Assembly: GCA_026003475.1 (NCBI GenBank)
Contig: BPHJ01000001.1
Location: forward strand, 549,189-613,188
DNA from: Candidatus Kapaibacterium sp.
GTDB taxonomy: Bacteria; Bacteroidota; Ignavibacteria; Kapaibacteriales; NICIL-2
Reading direction: 5' to 3'
DNA length: 64,000 bases
Under the pieces are notes generated by a model, which was given only the letters and a program-made list of their open reading frames with translations, was not told where the DNA came from and did no database searches. Within the stretch, counting starts at the first letter, position 1. Each line of letters starts with the position of its first letter. Position numbers and translations under genes: made by a program. Below, one piece after another: positions 1-8,531 of this stretch.

Positions 1-2
1 AC

Positions 3-1181
3 GTGGTGTTCTATTCGTGGGATGCAGGCGATTTTTCTGGTGATGGCAATTACGACCTTGCCTGCGTGGTTCGCAACCGAGCCGAGAAAGGAAAACGGTT
101 GTGGGTGTACCTGTTTGTTGATGTTGATGGGTTTCTTACGCAAATCGCAGCGAAAGAATATCGCTTCATCGAATTGCCCTTGGAGGTGGGAGTCGTGGTG
201 CGGTATGGCGTCTGCTACATCACCGAGAAACTTGAGCAGTTCAATTGGCGCATAACCGGATTCCGCTTCGATGGAATTGCTCTGATCAAAACGTCCGAAT
301 TCCATACGCATCGCCTGGGGAGCTTTACACAAGAGCAGACAATAAACTACGTGACACTTCAGCGCAACGAACGTTGGACAACAACGCGATCGGGAAATCT
401 GGAATTGGAGCGTAAGTGTGGCATCGTCCCACTGTATCCACGTGGTGTTACCCTCAGTCATGGCTATCAACGTCGCGCCCACTTGACCAGCGTGGATTAT
501 GTCGTCCGCGGTGCCTATTATTGGCAGGGACCTGAAGACTGCTCGCTGACGATTGGCGGAGCATACGATTCAGCGTTTGTGTACTTGTCGTTGGTTGTTC
601 GGGACGATCAAGTCGTGACTGGGTATTGCGATACCTGTGCTGCAGACCGAATCGAGTTGTGGTTCGATTTGTACCAAGGCGATTCCAGCGTTCCAAGCCT
701 TGCGGTGCGTCGGACAAAGCGCAGCTACATCATTCGCCAACGACCGGATGCACCACTGATCGGACTTGGCCTGCATCTGGGTGACTTTGCCGGAAAACCA
801 CCGACGGTCAAACTGTTGGTCAGCGACAGCAGTATGCTCACGCGGTTGAGGCTCAAATCGCTGGCTGATGTTGCCATTTATGGAGAGCTGCAGAGCGATG
901 GCTATGCTGTGCGCATCCGAATTCCCTGGTTGTTGCTCGCGGCAGAACTTGCACCACCGCACTCGAGGCCAAGTGTTCTGGGATTTTTGGCGCAAGTCAC
1001 CGACATTGATAATGAGTTCCGTCCGGAAGAAGCGACGGTATTCGCAAATGCAATGTATCAATCGGGAGTGGTTGCCAGCGAAGGTGAAATGATTGCCATG
1101 CCGCCGGGAGAACAGTTCGGTACGGTTGAGTACGTTCATGCAGATGCTATTGTGGGACAACTGCGCCGGCGGGGCTTTTAG
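3..1181 (+). CDS. Secreted FG-GAP / CBM9-like protein, 5'-truncated by window edge
   Basis: The gene is almost certainly cut by the left edge: the frame is open from base 3 and the first residues already sit inside a domain. Residues 8-22 (GDFSGDGNYDLACVV) resemble an FG-GAP/VCBS calcium-binding repeat of extracellular beta-propellers. Residues ~165-390 resemble a CBM9/DOMON-like sandwich (DSAFVYLSLVVRDD, then DRIELWFDL), a fold that binds carbohydrate or acts as a cell-surface adaptor. I see no catalytic motif. The stop is 2 nt before the next gene, so the two are probably co-transcribed. Exported location is inferred from the domain types; no signal peptide is visible because the N-terminus is missing. 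The exact ligand is unknown. Confidence 0.6.
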   Translation: MVFYSWDAGDFSGDGNYDLACVVRNRAEKGKRLWVYLFVDVDGFLTQIAAKEYRFIELPLEVGVVVRYGVCYITEKLEQFNWRITGFRFDGIALIKTSEFHTHRLGSFTQEQTINYVTLQRNERWTTTRSGNLELERKCGIVPLYPRGVTLSHGYQRRAHLTSVDYVVRGAYYWQGPEDCSLTIGGAYDSAFVYLSLVVRDDQVVTGYCDTCAADRIELWFDLYQGDSSVPSLAVRRTKRSYIIRQRPDAPLIGLGLHLGDFAGKPPTVKLLVSDSSMLTRLRLKSLADVAIYGELQSDGYAVRIRIPWLLLAAELAPPHSRPSVLGFLAQVTDIDNEFRPEEATVFANAMYQSGVVASEGEMIAMPPGEQFGTVEYVHADAIVGQLRRRGF

Positions 1182-1183
1182 CT

Positions 1184-1924
1184 GTGAGGAAGCGGCTAAT
1201 GTTGATTGACGAACGCTTTGCGCTCTCTGGTCCGCACCGGCGGTGGGAAGAGCTTCGTTTCGTCGTTCGGGTAGCCTGGGAGTTTGTGCGGAGTTTTCGC
1301 GCGCTGCATTTTGTGGGTCCATGCATCACAGTATTCGGGTCAGCGCGGATTCCGCGAGAGCATCCCTACTACGACCTTGCCCGCCAGGTTGGGGAGACCA
1401 TCGCGTCGTTAGGGTTTACGGTGATGACTGGTGGCGGTCCTGGTCTGATGGAGGCAGCAAACTATGGAGCACGCCGAGTAGGAGGCCGTTCCATCGGTTG
1501 CAATATCGAGCTTCCACACGAGCAACAACCGAATCCCTATCTGGATCGCTGGATCACAGTCCGACACTTTTTTGTGCGGAAGGTGCTGCTGGTCAAGTAC
1601 TCGTACGGTTTTGTTGTTCTTCCCGGTGGAATAGGTACCCTTGACGAACTGTTTGAAGCACTCACGCTCATTCAGACAGGAAAGATCGAGCGGTTCCCAA
1701 TCGTACTTATGGGGACGCAGTATTGGTCGCCTGTCGAGTTACTCCTGGAGCAAATGGCAGAGGAAGGAACAATTTCCGATAGCGACCGCCAATTGATCTT
1801 GATGACCGATTCGGTGGAAGCGCTGCGCGAACATCTGGAACGCTTTGCTGTTGCACGTCTTCGGGGACAACCAGCAGTTCGACTTCGTCCGCTCCGCCTA
1901 TTGGGCGAGCAAGCAAGTCGCTAA
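1184..1924 (+). CDS. LOG-family (TIGR00730-type) Rossmann protein
   Basis: A 246-aa protein carrying both hallmarks of the LOG ('lysine decarboxylase-like') family: GGGPGLMEAAN (nucleotide-binding loop) and PGGIGTLDELFE (PGGxGTxxE active-site motif). Characterised members are phosphoribohydrolases that release free base from nucleotide 5'-monophosphates, as in cytokinin activation; the bacterial housekeeping role is uncertain. Start chosen: GTG at 1184, 2 nt after the upstream stop; an in-frame ATG at 1199 is equally possible because the first 10-40 residues are variable in the family. The frequent 'decarboxylase' name is misleading, and I make no decarboxylase claim. Confidence 0.85.
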   Translation: MRKRLMLIDERFALSGPHRRWEELRFVVRVAWEFVRSFRALHFVGPCITVFGSARIPREHPYYDLARQVGETIASLGFTVMTGGGPGLMEAANYGARRVGGRSIGCNIELPHEQQPNPYLDRWITVRHFFVRKVLLVKYSYGFVVLPGGIGTLDELFEALTLIQTGKIERFPIVLMGTQYWSPVELLLEQMAEEGTISDSDRQLILMTDSVEALREHLERFAVARLRGQPAVRLRPLRLLGEQASR

Positions 1925-1933
1925 CGTGGTTGG

Positions 1934-1964
1934 CTTGGCTTGATACCTTTCTGCCATATTTTTG
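1934..1964 (+). promoter_or_regulatory. Candidate Bacteroidota-type promoter of the atp operon
   Basis: CTTG at 1934-1937, then a 19-nt spacer, then TATTTTTG at 1957-1964. This fits the Bacteroidota consensus TTTG-N19-20-TAnnTTTG at the -7 box, with a weaker -33 box. It lies 20-35 nt upstream of the first atp gene, in the only gene-free stretch before the operon. Predicted from pattern only. Confidence 0.45.
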
Positions 1965-1983
1965 CAGCCTGTAACGAGGTTCT

Positions 1984-2277
1984 TTGAGCGTTCCGAGGAT
2001 GACCCGATCGCAGCAATCACAGCCAGCACCGAGTACTGTACTGCGCCAGCTTGCACCGTTTGCGACGCTTGGTGTCGAGCTTGCGGTGACCGTACTTGCT
2101 GGCGGGGCGATCGGATGGTTCCTCGATAATGCATCCGATACGAAGCCACTGTGGACGGTTGTCGGCTTTATCGTTGGAGTCGTTGCTGCAATCGTTCAGT
2201 TTACGCGTACCGTTCAACGGCTTACCCGAGAGCGTCGTACAACGCAGTTACACCGTCCGGGTGGAGCCGAGCATTGA
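1984..2277 (+). CDS. AtpZ/AtpI-like small membrane protein of the ATP synthase operon
   Basis: A 97-aa protein with two predicted transmembrane helices (about residues 27-46 and 57-76) and a basic C-terminal tail. Size, hairpin topology and position as first gene of the atp operon match the AtpZ/AtpI family. These proteins assist c-ring assembly or form a Mg/Ca channel with the ATP synthase. The start is ambiguous: TTG at 1984 has GAGG 4 nt upstream, while ATG at 1999 removes five residues and is the commoner start codon. The stop overlaps the next gene's probable TTG start (TTGA), which implies translational coupling. The assignment rests on context and topology more than on sequence motifs. 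Confidence 0.75.
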   Translation: MSVPRMTRSQQSQPAPSTVLRQLAPFATLGVELAVTVLAGGAIGWFLDNASDTKPLWTVVGFIVGVVAAIVQFTRTVQRLTRERRTTQLHRPGGAEH

Positions 2278-2633
2278 CGGAACTGTCGCGGACACTGGTG
2301 AGCATCGGTGCGGGATTTCTGCTGAGCGCTGCTAATATCCTTGCTGGACTCTTGGTGGCGCGGCGGGCACAACGGTTACCGGTCAACCGTGCGACCGCAG
2401 TGGTTCTGACCGCAATGGCAGTGCGTTTGGTCGTGATGGTGATTGCTATTGGCGCCACAGTATCGCTGCTTGAGGTCAACCGGCTTGCGTTTGCGCTCAC
2501 ACTGATGATCTCGTTTTTCGTGATGGTAATTGCGGAAGCTTTTTTTTTGCACGCTCGTCACGAAAGAGCTAAAACCCCTTTGGTGCGCCGCCGTCGCTAT
2601 CGGCGAGCACGAATACCGTTTACTGTTTGGTAA
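2274..2633 (+). CDS. ATP synthase subunit I-like membrane protein
   Basis: A protein of about 119 aa that looks like four hydrophobic helices (SIGAGFLLSAANILAGLLVA; ATAVVLTAMAVRLVVMVIAI; GATVSLLEV onward; LTLMISFFVMVIAEAFFL) followed by a strongly Arg-rich tail. It resembles the ATP synthase I / AtpI-AtpR class of assembly proteins and sits directly before subunit a. The open frame extends upstream to 2151, but that part overlaps the previous gene, is polar and is not membrane-like. I therefore place the start at TTG 2274 (overlapping the previous stop) or GTG 2298. Function is inferred from position and topology. Confidence 0.65.
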   Translation: MTELSRTLVSIGAGFLLSAANILAGLLVARRAQRLPVNRATAVVLTAMAVRLVVMVIAIGATVSLLEVNRLAFALTLMISFFVMVIAEAFFLHARHERAKTPLVRRRRYRRARIPFTVW

Positions 2634-2636
2634 GGT

Positions 2637-2921
2637 ATGAGTTCATCTGGTACTGACACGCTGCACACACAGTCGCCGCATGCGGAGGAGATTCCTCCGA
2701 GCCAGGTTATTCCCCATCTGCTGGAGGAGCTGGGTGATCATCATGAGCTCAATATCGCGTTCACAACAGCGGATGTCTTGCCCATAATCCTGTACGATGA
2801 TGGGGGCTGGCACTTCTATCGAATGTGCATGCAATGGAGGAAGCAGGTGCCTACCGCTTGGTCAAGGGGCATGTTGTGCGCGCCAGTGATGGTCGAGCCC
2901 CAGCGCTGGACCTGTCGGTGA
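2637..2921 (+). CDS. atpB: ATP synthase subunit a, N-terminal fragment (frame 1 of a broken atpB)
   Basis: This frame starts at ATG 2637, 3 nt after the previous stop. It encodes the periplasmic N-terminal extension typical of Bacteroidota/Chlorobi subunit a: DHHELNIAF followed by LPIILYDDGGWHFY. After the tyrosine codon at 2817-2819 it loses family resemblance and runs to an unrelated stop at 2921. The family sequence continues in the -1 frame as SNVHAMEEAGAY, starting at the codon at 2819. Restoring one T in TTCTATCG would give TTC TAT TCG and rejoin the halves seamlessly. So this is the first ~61 residues of AtpB, not a separate gene. The break is either a real one-base deletion, a sequencing or assembly error, or recoding. 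Confidence 0.75.
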   Translation: MSSSGTDTLHTQSPHAEEIPPSQVIPHLLEELGDHHELNIAFTTADVLPIILYDDGGWHFYRMCMQWRKQVPTAWSRGMLCAPVMVEPQRWTCR

Positions 2922-3631
2922 CCAATTTGGTGGTGTTTCAATGGATCGGCATGTTGCTGGTGATCGGGCTGTTCTTTCTCGCTGGCCGTCGCTACCGCCG
3001 TGCACCGCTGGCACCACCACGAGGGATTCAGAATGCCCTCGAGGCGGTGGTGGTGTACATCCGTGATGAGGTTGTCCGCCCGAACTTGCGCTCCGAACGA
3101 TTGGTGCGCGCGTTTATGCCGTACTTTGTTGGGTTGTTCTGCTTTATTCTCGTGTTGAATCTGCTTGGGCTTTTGCCCGGGATGCATACCGCAACAGGTT
3201 CGATCGGGACAACCGCAGCACTGGCAATCACGGCGTTTTTGGTCATCAATGGGTTGGCAATCCGGGAGGTCGGCATCAAGGGGTGGCTCCACCATTTGCT
3301 TGGTGGTGCACCGGTGTACTTAGCTCCAATCATGGTGCCCATCGAGATTCTGGGGCTGTTCACCAAACCGTTTGCACTGACGGTTCGTTTGTTCGCGAAC
3401 ATGTCAGCAGGGCATATCATTCTCCTGTCCCTGGTGGGACTGATCTTCTACTTCCGCTCGATATTCGTTGCGCCGATGTCTATCGGTTTTTCCATTTTCA
3501 TCTACTTGCTGGAAACCCTTGTCTGTTTCTTGCAGGCATACATTTTCACGATTTTGACAGCCGTGTTCGTTGGATTGGCACTGGGCGACCATGCCGACGA
3601 CCACCACGGACACGCAGTGAGTGCATCATAA
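2825..3631 (+). CDS. atpB: ATP synthase F0 subunit a, main part
   Basis: The 268-aa frame holds all membrane helices of subunit a, the stator half of the proton channel. The essential arginine is visible in LTVRLFANMSAGH (Arg188 of this frame). Other family landmarks are PYFVGLFCFILVLNLLGLLPG and the C-terminal helix LLETLVCFLQAYIFTILTAV. The GTG at 2825 is merely the first possible start in this frame; the natural protein probably begins at 2637 in the other frame (see the N-terminal fragment). The C-terminus is His/Asp-rich. If translated alone from 2825 the protein would lack the periplasmic N-terminal segment but keep every channel residue, so it might still function. Confidence 0.9.
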   Translation: MHAMEEAGAYRLVKGHVVRASDGRAPALDLSVTNLVVFQWIGMLLVIGLFFLAGRRYRRAPLAPPRGIQNALEAVVVYIRDEVVRPNLRSERLVRAFMPYFVGLFCFILVLNLLGLLPGMHTATGSIGTTAALAITAFLVINGLAIREVGIKGWLHHLLGGAPVYLAPIMVPIEILGLFTKPFALTVRLFANMSAGHIILLSLVGLIFYFRSIFVAPMSIGFSIFIYLLETLVCFLQAYIFTILTAVFVGLALGDHADDHHGHAVSAS

Positions 3632-3662
3632 TTTTTGTTGAACTTTTTTCGGAGTTATTGCG

Positions 3663-3893
3663 ATGGATGGTTACGGTCTTGCATGGCTTGCCGCAGGAAT
3701 TGGCTGCGGAATCACCGTCTTGGGCGTTGGTAATGGTATCGGGCGGCTTGCTGCCGCTGCGCTCGAAGCGGGTGCTCGCCAACCAGAAGCTGCTGGTGAT
3801 GTGCGAACGACGATGATTATCGGTGCTGCCCTGATCGAAGGGGTTGCGCTTTTTGCTCTGGTCGTCTGCATTTTCCTTGCGCTCAAAGGCTAA
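3663..3893 (+). CDS. atpE: ATP synthase F0 subunit c
   Basis: A 76-aa helical hairpin. Helix 1 is Gly-rich (GIGCGITVLGVGNGIG), the polar loop is ARQPEA (the RQP loop that contacts gamma/epsilon), and helix 2 carries the proton-binding carboxylate Glu59 in ALIEGVALFALV. The residues after Glu59 (Gly-Val) and the absence of the Gln/Ser-Thr ligands seen in Na+-type rings argue for a proton-translocating ring. ATG 3663 is preceded by CGGAG. It lies between atpB and atpF in the usual order. Confidence 0.95.
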   Translation: MDGYGLAWLAAGIGCGITVLGVGNGIGRLAAAALEAGARQPEAAGDVRTTMIIGAALIEGVALFALVVCIFLALKG

Positions 3894-3962
3894 TGCTCGC
3901 CCCGTGGGTGAGGAGATGGGCACCTCCAGCGGTCATCGTCGAACAATCCGTGAAGGCGCATT

Positions 3963-4460
3963 ATGGATGGACTTCTGCAGATTAGTCCGGGTCTGATTAT
4001 CTGGACCCTGGTCAACTTCAGCTTGTACCTGTTTATTCTGGCAAAGTTTGGGTACAAGCCGCTCCGCAGCGCACTCGAGCAGCGCGAACAAACCATAGCC
4101 GATTCGATTCGTTCGGCGGAGCAGGCACGCGCCGAAGCGCAGCGGTTACTTACTGAAGCTGACGAGCAACGGAAACGTGCTCATGCCGAGATGGTCGAGC
4201 TTCTTCGTGATGCACGTCAGCAAGCTGAGCGCATCGTCGCAAAAGCCGCCGAGGAAGGCGAACGTGTCAAGCAAGAAAAGCTTCAGGAAGCCGAGCGCGA
4301 GATCGAACGCTTGGTTGCCGACGCCCGCGCCACTCTCAAGCGCGAAGTTGCAGAACTTGCGCTCCAGGTTACGCAAAAACTCCTTGCTCAGCAGCTCGAC
4401 GGTGAACTTCACCGCCGCGTTGTTGAGCAGTCGCTGGCACAGCTGGAACACACCAACTAA
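3963..4460 (+). CDS. atpF: ATP synthase F0 subunit b
   Basis: A 165-aa peripheral-stalk subunit: one N-terminal membrane helix (about residues 9-28, LIIWTLVNFSLYLFILAKFG) followed by a long Ala/Glu/Arg/Gln-rich coiled coil to the C-terminus. The early motif FGYKPLRSALEQRE is typical of b subunits. Starts at ATG 3963, 69 nt after atpE, the widest gap inside the core operon, and ends 9 nt before atpH. Confidence 0.93.
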   Translation: MDGLLQISPGLIIWTLVNFSLYLFILAKFGYKPLRSALEQREQTIADSIRSAEQARAEAQRLLTEADEQRKRAHAEMVELLRDARQQAERIVAKAAEEGERVKQEKLQEAEREIERLVADARATLKREVAELALQVTQKLLAQQLDGELHRRVVEQSLAQLEHTN

Positions 4461-4469
4461 CCTCCAGCC

Positions 4470-5024
4470 ATGCGTAATACCCGTGTTGCGAAACGGTATG
4501 CACAATCGTTGCTCGATGCGGCCATTGAACACGACACACTCGATGCGGTGGTAGCATCGGTGAGACTGGTTAGGGCTGCTCTTGCTGAATCGGCGCCCCT
4601 CCGTGCGCTGCTTCGCAATCCAGTGATCGCAGCAGAGCGAAAGCAAAGTATCCTTCGTGCGATTTTTGCTGAGCGGGTCCATCCGCTGGTCGAGGCATTC
4701 CTTCACTTGGTTTGTCTCAAAGGCAGGGAAAATTTGCTCGACTTGATCGCCGATGAATTCATTGCGCTCTACAACCAGCGTGCGGGGATCGTCGCAGCAC
4801 GAGCGATCACCGCAGTACCACTGCCGGACGATCTCCGGGCACGTGTCGGGCATGTTGTTGCCCAACGCTTTGGCGGAACACCGCAGATAACCTACCAGGT
4901 GGAACCAGCCCTTCTTGGTGGGCTCGTCATCGAGTGCGGGGATGTCCGTCTGGATGCCAGCCTTGCTGGCGCATTAGCACGACTGCGCAAACAGCTTCTT
5001 TTTCTCAACGGTAAACAAACGTAG
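4470..5024 (+). CDS. atpH: ATP synthase F1 subunit delta (OSCP)
   Basis: A 184-aa subunit that caps the alpha3beta3 head and links it to subunit b. Visible features are the N-terminal [13 protein letters not shown] (family start R-YA-AL), a helical N-domain, and the C-terminal signature [19 protein letters not shown] (typically lGGl-i-g-d-iDgSv-G-L). Position between atpF and atpA and length match the family. Confidence 0.93.
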   Translation: MRNTRVAKRYAQSLLDAAIEHDTLDAVVASVRLVRAALAESAPLRALLRNPVIAAERKQSILRAIFAERVHPLVEAFLHLVCLKGRENLLDLIADEFIALYNQRAGIVAARAITAVPLPDDLRARVGHVVAQRFGGTPQITYQVEPALLGGLVIECGDVRLDASLAGALARLRKQLLFLNGKQT

Positions 5025-5035
5025 AGGACCCTATC

Positions 5036-6586
5036 ATGGTCGAAGTTCGTCCCGAGGAAATATCTGCAATTCTACGAAAGCAGCTTTCCGGCTTTGAACT
5101 CGAAGCAGAAATTGAGGAAGTTGGTACTGTCCTCCAAGTCGGCGACGGCGTCGCACGCGTCTATGGGCTGACAAAGTGTATGGCCTCGGAATTGCTTGAA
5201 TTCCCCAACGGTGTGATGGGGATCGCGCTCAACCTCGAAGAAGATAACGTCGGTGTTGTGCTCTTCGGGGACGACCGTTTGGTCAAAGAAGGTGATACCG
5301 TTCGTCGAACGGGGCGTATTGCCTCGGTACCGGTAGGCGAAGCATTGCTCGGGAGGGTCGTCAATCCCCTTGGCGTTCCGCTTGATGGAAAAGGTCCCAT
5401 CAATACGCCGCATTCGCTTCCGATCGAACGGAAAGCGATTGGCGTCGTGTATCGCCAGCCGGTGAAGGAACCGCTTCAGACCGGGATCAAAGCGATTGAT
5501 GCGCTTATCCCGATCGGTCGCGGCCAGCGGGAGTTGATCATTGGTGATCGCCAGACAGGAAAAACCGCTGTTGCCATTGACACCATCATCAATCAGCGCT
5601 ACACCCATACCGAACAAGCTGCTCGTCGTGGCGTCAAGCCAGTCTATTGCATCTATGTTGCAATCGGTCAGAAGGCCTCGACTGTTGCAAACGTGGTTGC
5701 AACGCTCGAACACTATGGCGCGCTCGAGTACACCATCGTCGTTGTTGCTAATGCATCCGACCCCGCACCACTCCAGTTTATCGCTCCCTATTGTGGTGCT
5801 TCGATGGGTGAATACTTCCGCGACAGTGGACGGCATGCGTTGATTGTCTACGACGATTTGTCCAAGCAAGCTGCTGCCTATCGCCAGGTGTCGCTTCTGC
5901 TGCGCCGTCCACCGGGACGCGAAGCCTATCCGGGGGATGTGTTCTACTTGCATAGCCGGCTTCTTGAGCGTGCAGCAAAGCTCAGTGATGAATATGGTGG
6001 TGGTTCCCTCACGGCGCTGCCAGTCATCGAAACGCAAGCGGGGGACGTGTCGGCATACATTCCGACGAACGTCATCTCGATCACCGACGGGCAGATTTAC
6101 TTGGAGTCGAACCTGTTCAACGCAGGGATCCGTCCTGCGCTCAATATCGGCATATCAGTCTCGCGTGTTGGTGGCAATGCGCAGATCAAAGCAATGAAAA
6201 AAGTCGCTGGTCCACTGAAGCTGGAACTGGCACAGTATCGAGCATTGGAAGCATTTGCCAAATTCGGTTCCGACCTGGATAAGGCTACCCAACAACAATT
6301 GCGCCGTGGTGCGCGCTTGGTGGAACTGATGAAGCAGAAGCAGTACAGTCCTGTACCTGTCGAAAAGCAAGTGGCGCTCATCTACGCAGCAACCAACGGT
6401 TTTGTTGATGAGTTGCCTGTCGATGCGCTTGGACGCTTCGAACAAGAGCTCTACGAATTCCTCGACAGTGTCCACCCCGATGTGCTCGACGCAATTGCGA
6501 TGACCAAGGATATTACCTCTGAGATCAAGGAAAAACTCGATGCAGCGCTGCATGCGTTCGTCGAAAGCTTCCGTCGTACTGTCTGA
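5036..6586 (+). CDS. atpA: ATP synthase F1 subunit alpha
   Basis: A 516-aa non-catalytic nucleotide-binding subunit. The Walker A/P-loop GDRQTGKT is at residues 170-177, [13 protein letters not shown] and the family signature region [11 protein letters not shown] are present, and the C-terminal helical domain is complete. GAGG lies 8 nt before ATG 5036. Beta and epsilon are not in this window, as is usual for Chlorobi-like genomes where atpD/atpC form a separate locus. Confidence 0.97.
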   Translation: MVEVRPEEISAILRKQLSGFELEAEIEEVGTVLQVGDGVARVYGLTKCMASELLEFPNGVMGIALNLEEDNVGVVLFGDDRLVKEGDTVRRTGRIASVPVGEALLGRVVNPLGVPLDGKGPINTPHSLPIERKAIGVVYRQPVKEPLQTGIKAIDALIPIGRGQRELIIGDRQTGKTAVAIDTIINQRYTHTEQAARRGVKPVYCIYVAIGQKASTVANVVATLEHYGALEYTIVVVANASDPAPLQFIAPYCGASMGEYFRDSGRHALIVYDDLSKQAAAYRQVSLLLRRPPGREAYPGDVFYLHSRLLERAAKLSDEYGGGSLTALPVIETQAGDVSAYIPTNVISITDGQIYLESNLFNAGIRPALNIGISVSRVGGNAQIKAMKKVAGPLKLELAQYRALEAFAKFGSDLDKATQQQLRRGARLVELMKQKQYSPVPVEKQVALIYAATNGFVDELPVDALGRFEQELYEFLDSVHPDVLDAIAMTKDITSEIKEKLDAALHAFVESFRRTV

Positions 6587-6588
6587 CC

Positions 6589-7581
6589 GTGCCGATGATT
6601 ATTCTCACCGGCGGTGCTGGGTTCATTGGAAGCGTCGTACTCTGGCGGCTCAACCAAGCGGGTATTGATGATGTTCTTGTCGTTGATCGCTTAGGTACGC
6701 ACGACAAGTGGAAAAATCTTGTTGGCAAACGCTTCCGAATGCTGGTTACGCCTGAGGGCTTTCTTGCTAATGTCCAGAATCGGAACGTCGGTAGCGCTGA
6801 TGTAATCATCCATTTGGGTGCGTGCACCAATACGACCGAACGCGATGCGGATTATCTGGCTGAGAACAATTTTCGCTATAGCGCTCGGTTGGCTGAATTT
6901 GCGCTGGAGAGAGAAATCCCATTCATCTATGCCAGCAGCGCGTCGGTCTATGGTGATGGCCGGTCCGGTTATCGCGTCGGCACGACAGCCTCGCTGCGCC
7001 CACTCAACGCTTATGCGATGAGTAAATACCTGTTCGACTGCTGGATCGAACAGCGTGCCCTGCTTGAGCGTGTTACGGGTCTGCGCTTTTTCAATGTGTT
7101 CGGTCCAAACGAGTATCACAAAGGGGCGATGGCGAGTATGGCATACAAAGCATTCCTCCAAATCCAGCAGTCGGGCAAGGTCAAGCTTTTTGCCAGCACC
7201 AGCCCTGATTATGCCGATGGTGAACAGAAGCGAGATTTCGTGTACGTCAAAGACGTTGCCGAAATTATCTGGCGTCTGGTAGAAGCCGAACAATCGGCGC
7301 ACCCCATTCGCGGTATTTACAACGTTGGCAGCGGTTGTGCACGATCGTGGAATGAACTTGTCGGTACTGTGTTTTCTGTAATGCAACAGCAACCGATGAT
7401 CGAGTACATACCGATGCCCGAGGAGCTGCGCCCCCAGTACCAGAATTTTACTCAAGCCGATATGCAGCCGCTGGCCGAGGCGTTCGGCCGTCACGGATGG
7501 TCGCTTCCCTTAAGCTCGCTGCAGGATGCTATCGGTGATTACGTTGGCAATTACCTGCTTCAATCGTGGCAATACTTGTAG
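6589..7581 (+). CDS. hldD: ADP-L-glycero-D-manno-heptose 6-epimerase
   Basis: A 330-aa extended SDR enzyme that converts ADP-D-glycero- to ADP-L-glycero-D-manno-heptose for the LPS inner core. Evidence: N-terminal Rossmann TGGAGFIG (residues 7-14); HldD-specific HLGACTNTTERD and NNFRYS; catalytic YAMSK (Tyr142, Lys146); FGPNEYHKGAMAS; and DGEQKRDFVYVKDVAE. Start is GTG 6589 or ATG 6595 (two residues shorter). Its position is odd: it sits 2 nt after atpA and 9 nt before atpG, inside the ATP synthase operon, and is presumably co-transcribed with it. A gmhB-like gene of the same pathway lies at 33230. Confidence 0.92.
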   Translation: MPMIILTGGAGFIGSVVLWRLNQAGIDDVLVVDRLGTHDKWKNLVGKRFRMLVTPEGFLANVQNRNVGSADVIIHLGACTNTTERDADYLAENNFRYSARLAEFALEREIPFIYASSASVYGDGRSGYRVGTTASLRPLNAYAMSKYLFDCWIEQRALLERVTGLRFFNVFGPNEYHKGAMASMAYKAFLQIQQSGKVKLFASTSPDYADGEQKRDFVYVKDVAEIIWRLVEAEQSAHPIRGIYNVGSGCARSWNELVGTVFSVMQQQPMIEYIPMPEELRPQYQNFTQADMQPLAEAFGRHGWSLPLSSLQDAIGDYVGNYLLQSWQYL

Positions 7582-7590
7582 CGAAAGGTC

Positions 7591-8472
7591 ATGGCAACAC
7601 TACGCGATATACGACGGCGAATAATTGCGGTCCGCAACACCTCGCAAATCACATCGGCAATGCGAATGGTCGCTGCAGCGAAATTGCGGAAAGCGCAGAA
7701 CGCGATTATCGCAGCGCGACCCTACGCAGCAAAGGTCGCGGAGATTCTTCAGAACTTAGCCCAAGCAGAGCGGTACAGCTTCGCGCATCCGTTCTTTGAA
7801 GAACGCACGGATGTTCGCAATATCTTGCTGATTGTTGTTGCCAGCGACCGAGGCTTGTGTGGGGCGTTCAATACCAATGTTTTCAAAGCAGCGCAGTACT
7901 ACATCGAACGGAAGTTCCCTGAAGAGTTCCCGAAAGCGCGCGTTCATATCGTTGCTGTGGGTAAACGGGTGGTGCAGTACTTTCAACGACGGCATGAACA
8001 TGTCGTTGTCGCGTTACCGGATGTTTTCGGACGTCTGGAGTTTTCGACAGTTCTCCGTATTGCACCGATTGTGGGAGATGGATTCATTAGCGGCGAGTAC
8101 GACCGTGTCTTTATTTTGTTCAACGAATTCCGTTCGATCCTTCGCCAGGAAGTCCGGCGCAATCAAGTTCTCCCAATCGTAACCCCTCCAGCCCACGAAC
8201 GCCACGATGCGGGCGATTACATCTACGAGCCGTCGCGGGCGGAAATTCTCGAGGCATTGTTGCCGCAATATGTGAACCTGCAGATTTGGTCTGCGTTGCT
8301 TGAGTCACACGCTGCAGAACATGCCGCGCGGATGGTGGCAATGGATAACGCGACGACGAATGCACGTGATTTGATCTCTTCGCTCCAACTGGAGTACAAC
8401 AAGGCGCGTCAGGCGGCGATTACGAAAGAAATGCTCGAAATTGTTGGTGGTGCCGAAGCGTTGCGGGGATAG
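7591..8472 (+). CDS. atpG: ATP synthase F1 subunit gamma
   Basis: A 293-aa central-shaft subunit. The N-terminal helix TLRDIRRRIIAVRNTSQITS-AMRMVAAAKLRKAQ and the C-terminal SAEHAARMVAMDNATTNA-like segment (here ESHAAEHAARMVAMDNATTN) are the diagnostic ends of the family, and SDRGLCGAFN is the conserved core. AAAGG lies just before ATG 7591. It is the last F1 gene of the cluster and is separated from atpA by hldD. Confidence 0.96.
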   Translation: MATLRDIRRRIIAVRNTSQITSAMRMVAAAKLRKAQNAIIAARPYAAKVAEILQNLAQAERYSFAHPFFEERTDVRNILLIVVASDRGLCGAFNTNVFKAAQYYIERKFPEEFPKARVHIVAVGKRVVQYFQRRHEHVVVALPDVFGRLEFSTVLRIAPIVGDGFISGEYDRVFILFNEFRSILRQEVRRNQVLPIVTPPAHERHDAGDYIYEPSRAEILEALLPQYVNLQIWSALLESHAAEHAARMVAMDNATTNARDLISSLQLEYNKARQAAITKEMLEIVGGAEALRG

Positions 8473-8531
8473 CGCTGGGAGGCACTATTTTCGTTGCACC
8501 ATGAGTAACTGTGCTCTCGTTTTCATCGCAG

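Noticed and set aside
2798..2825. Programmed -1 frameshifting in atpB
   Set aside because: GGGGG is present at 2802-2806, but shifting there would replace conserved GWHFY with an unrelated segment, and the junction at 2819 lacks a slippery heptamer or a clear downstream structure; a one-base deletion is simpler.
5072..6037. Minus-strand frame of 321 codons inside atpA
   Set aside because: Exact shadow of atpA with no signal, domain or promoter.
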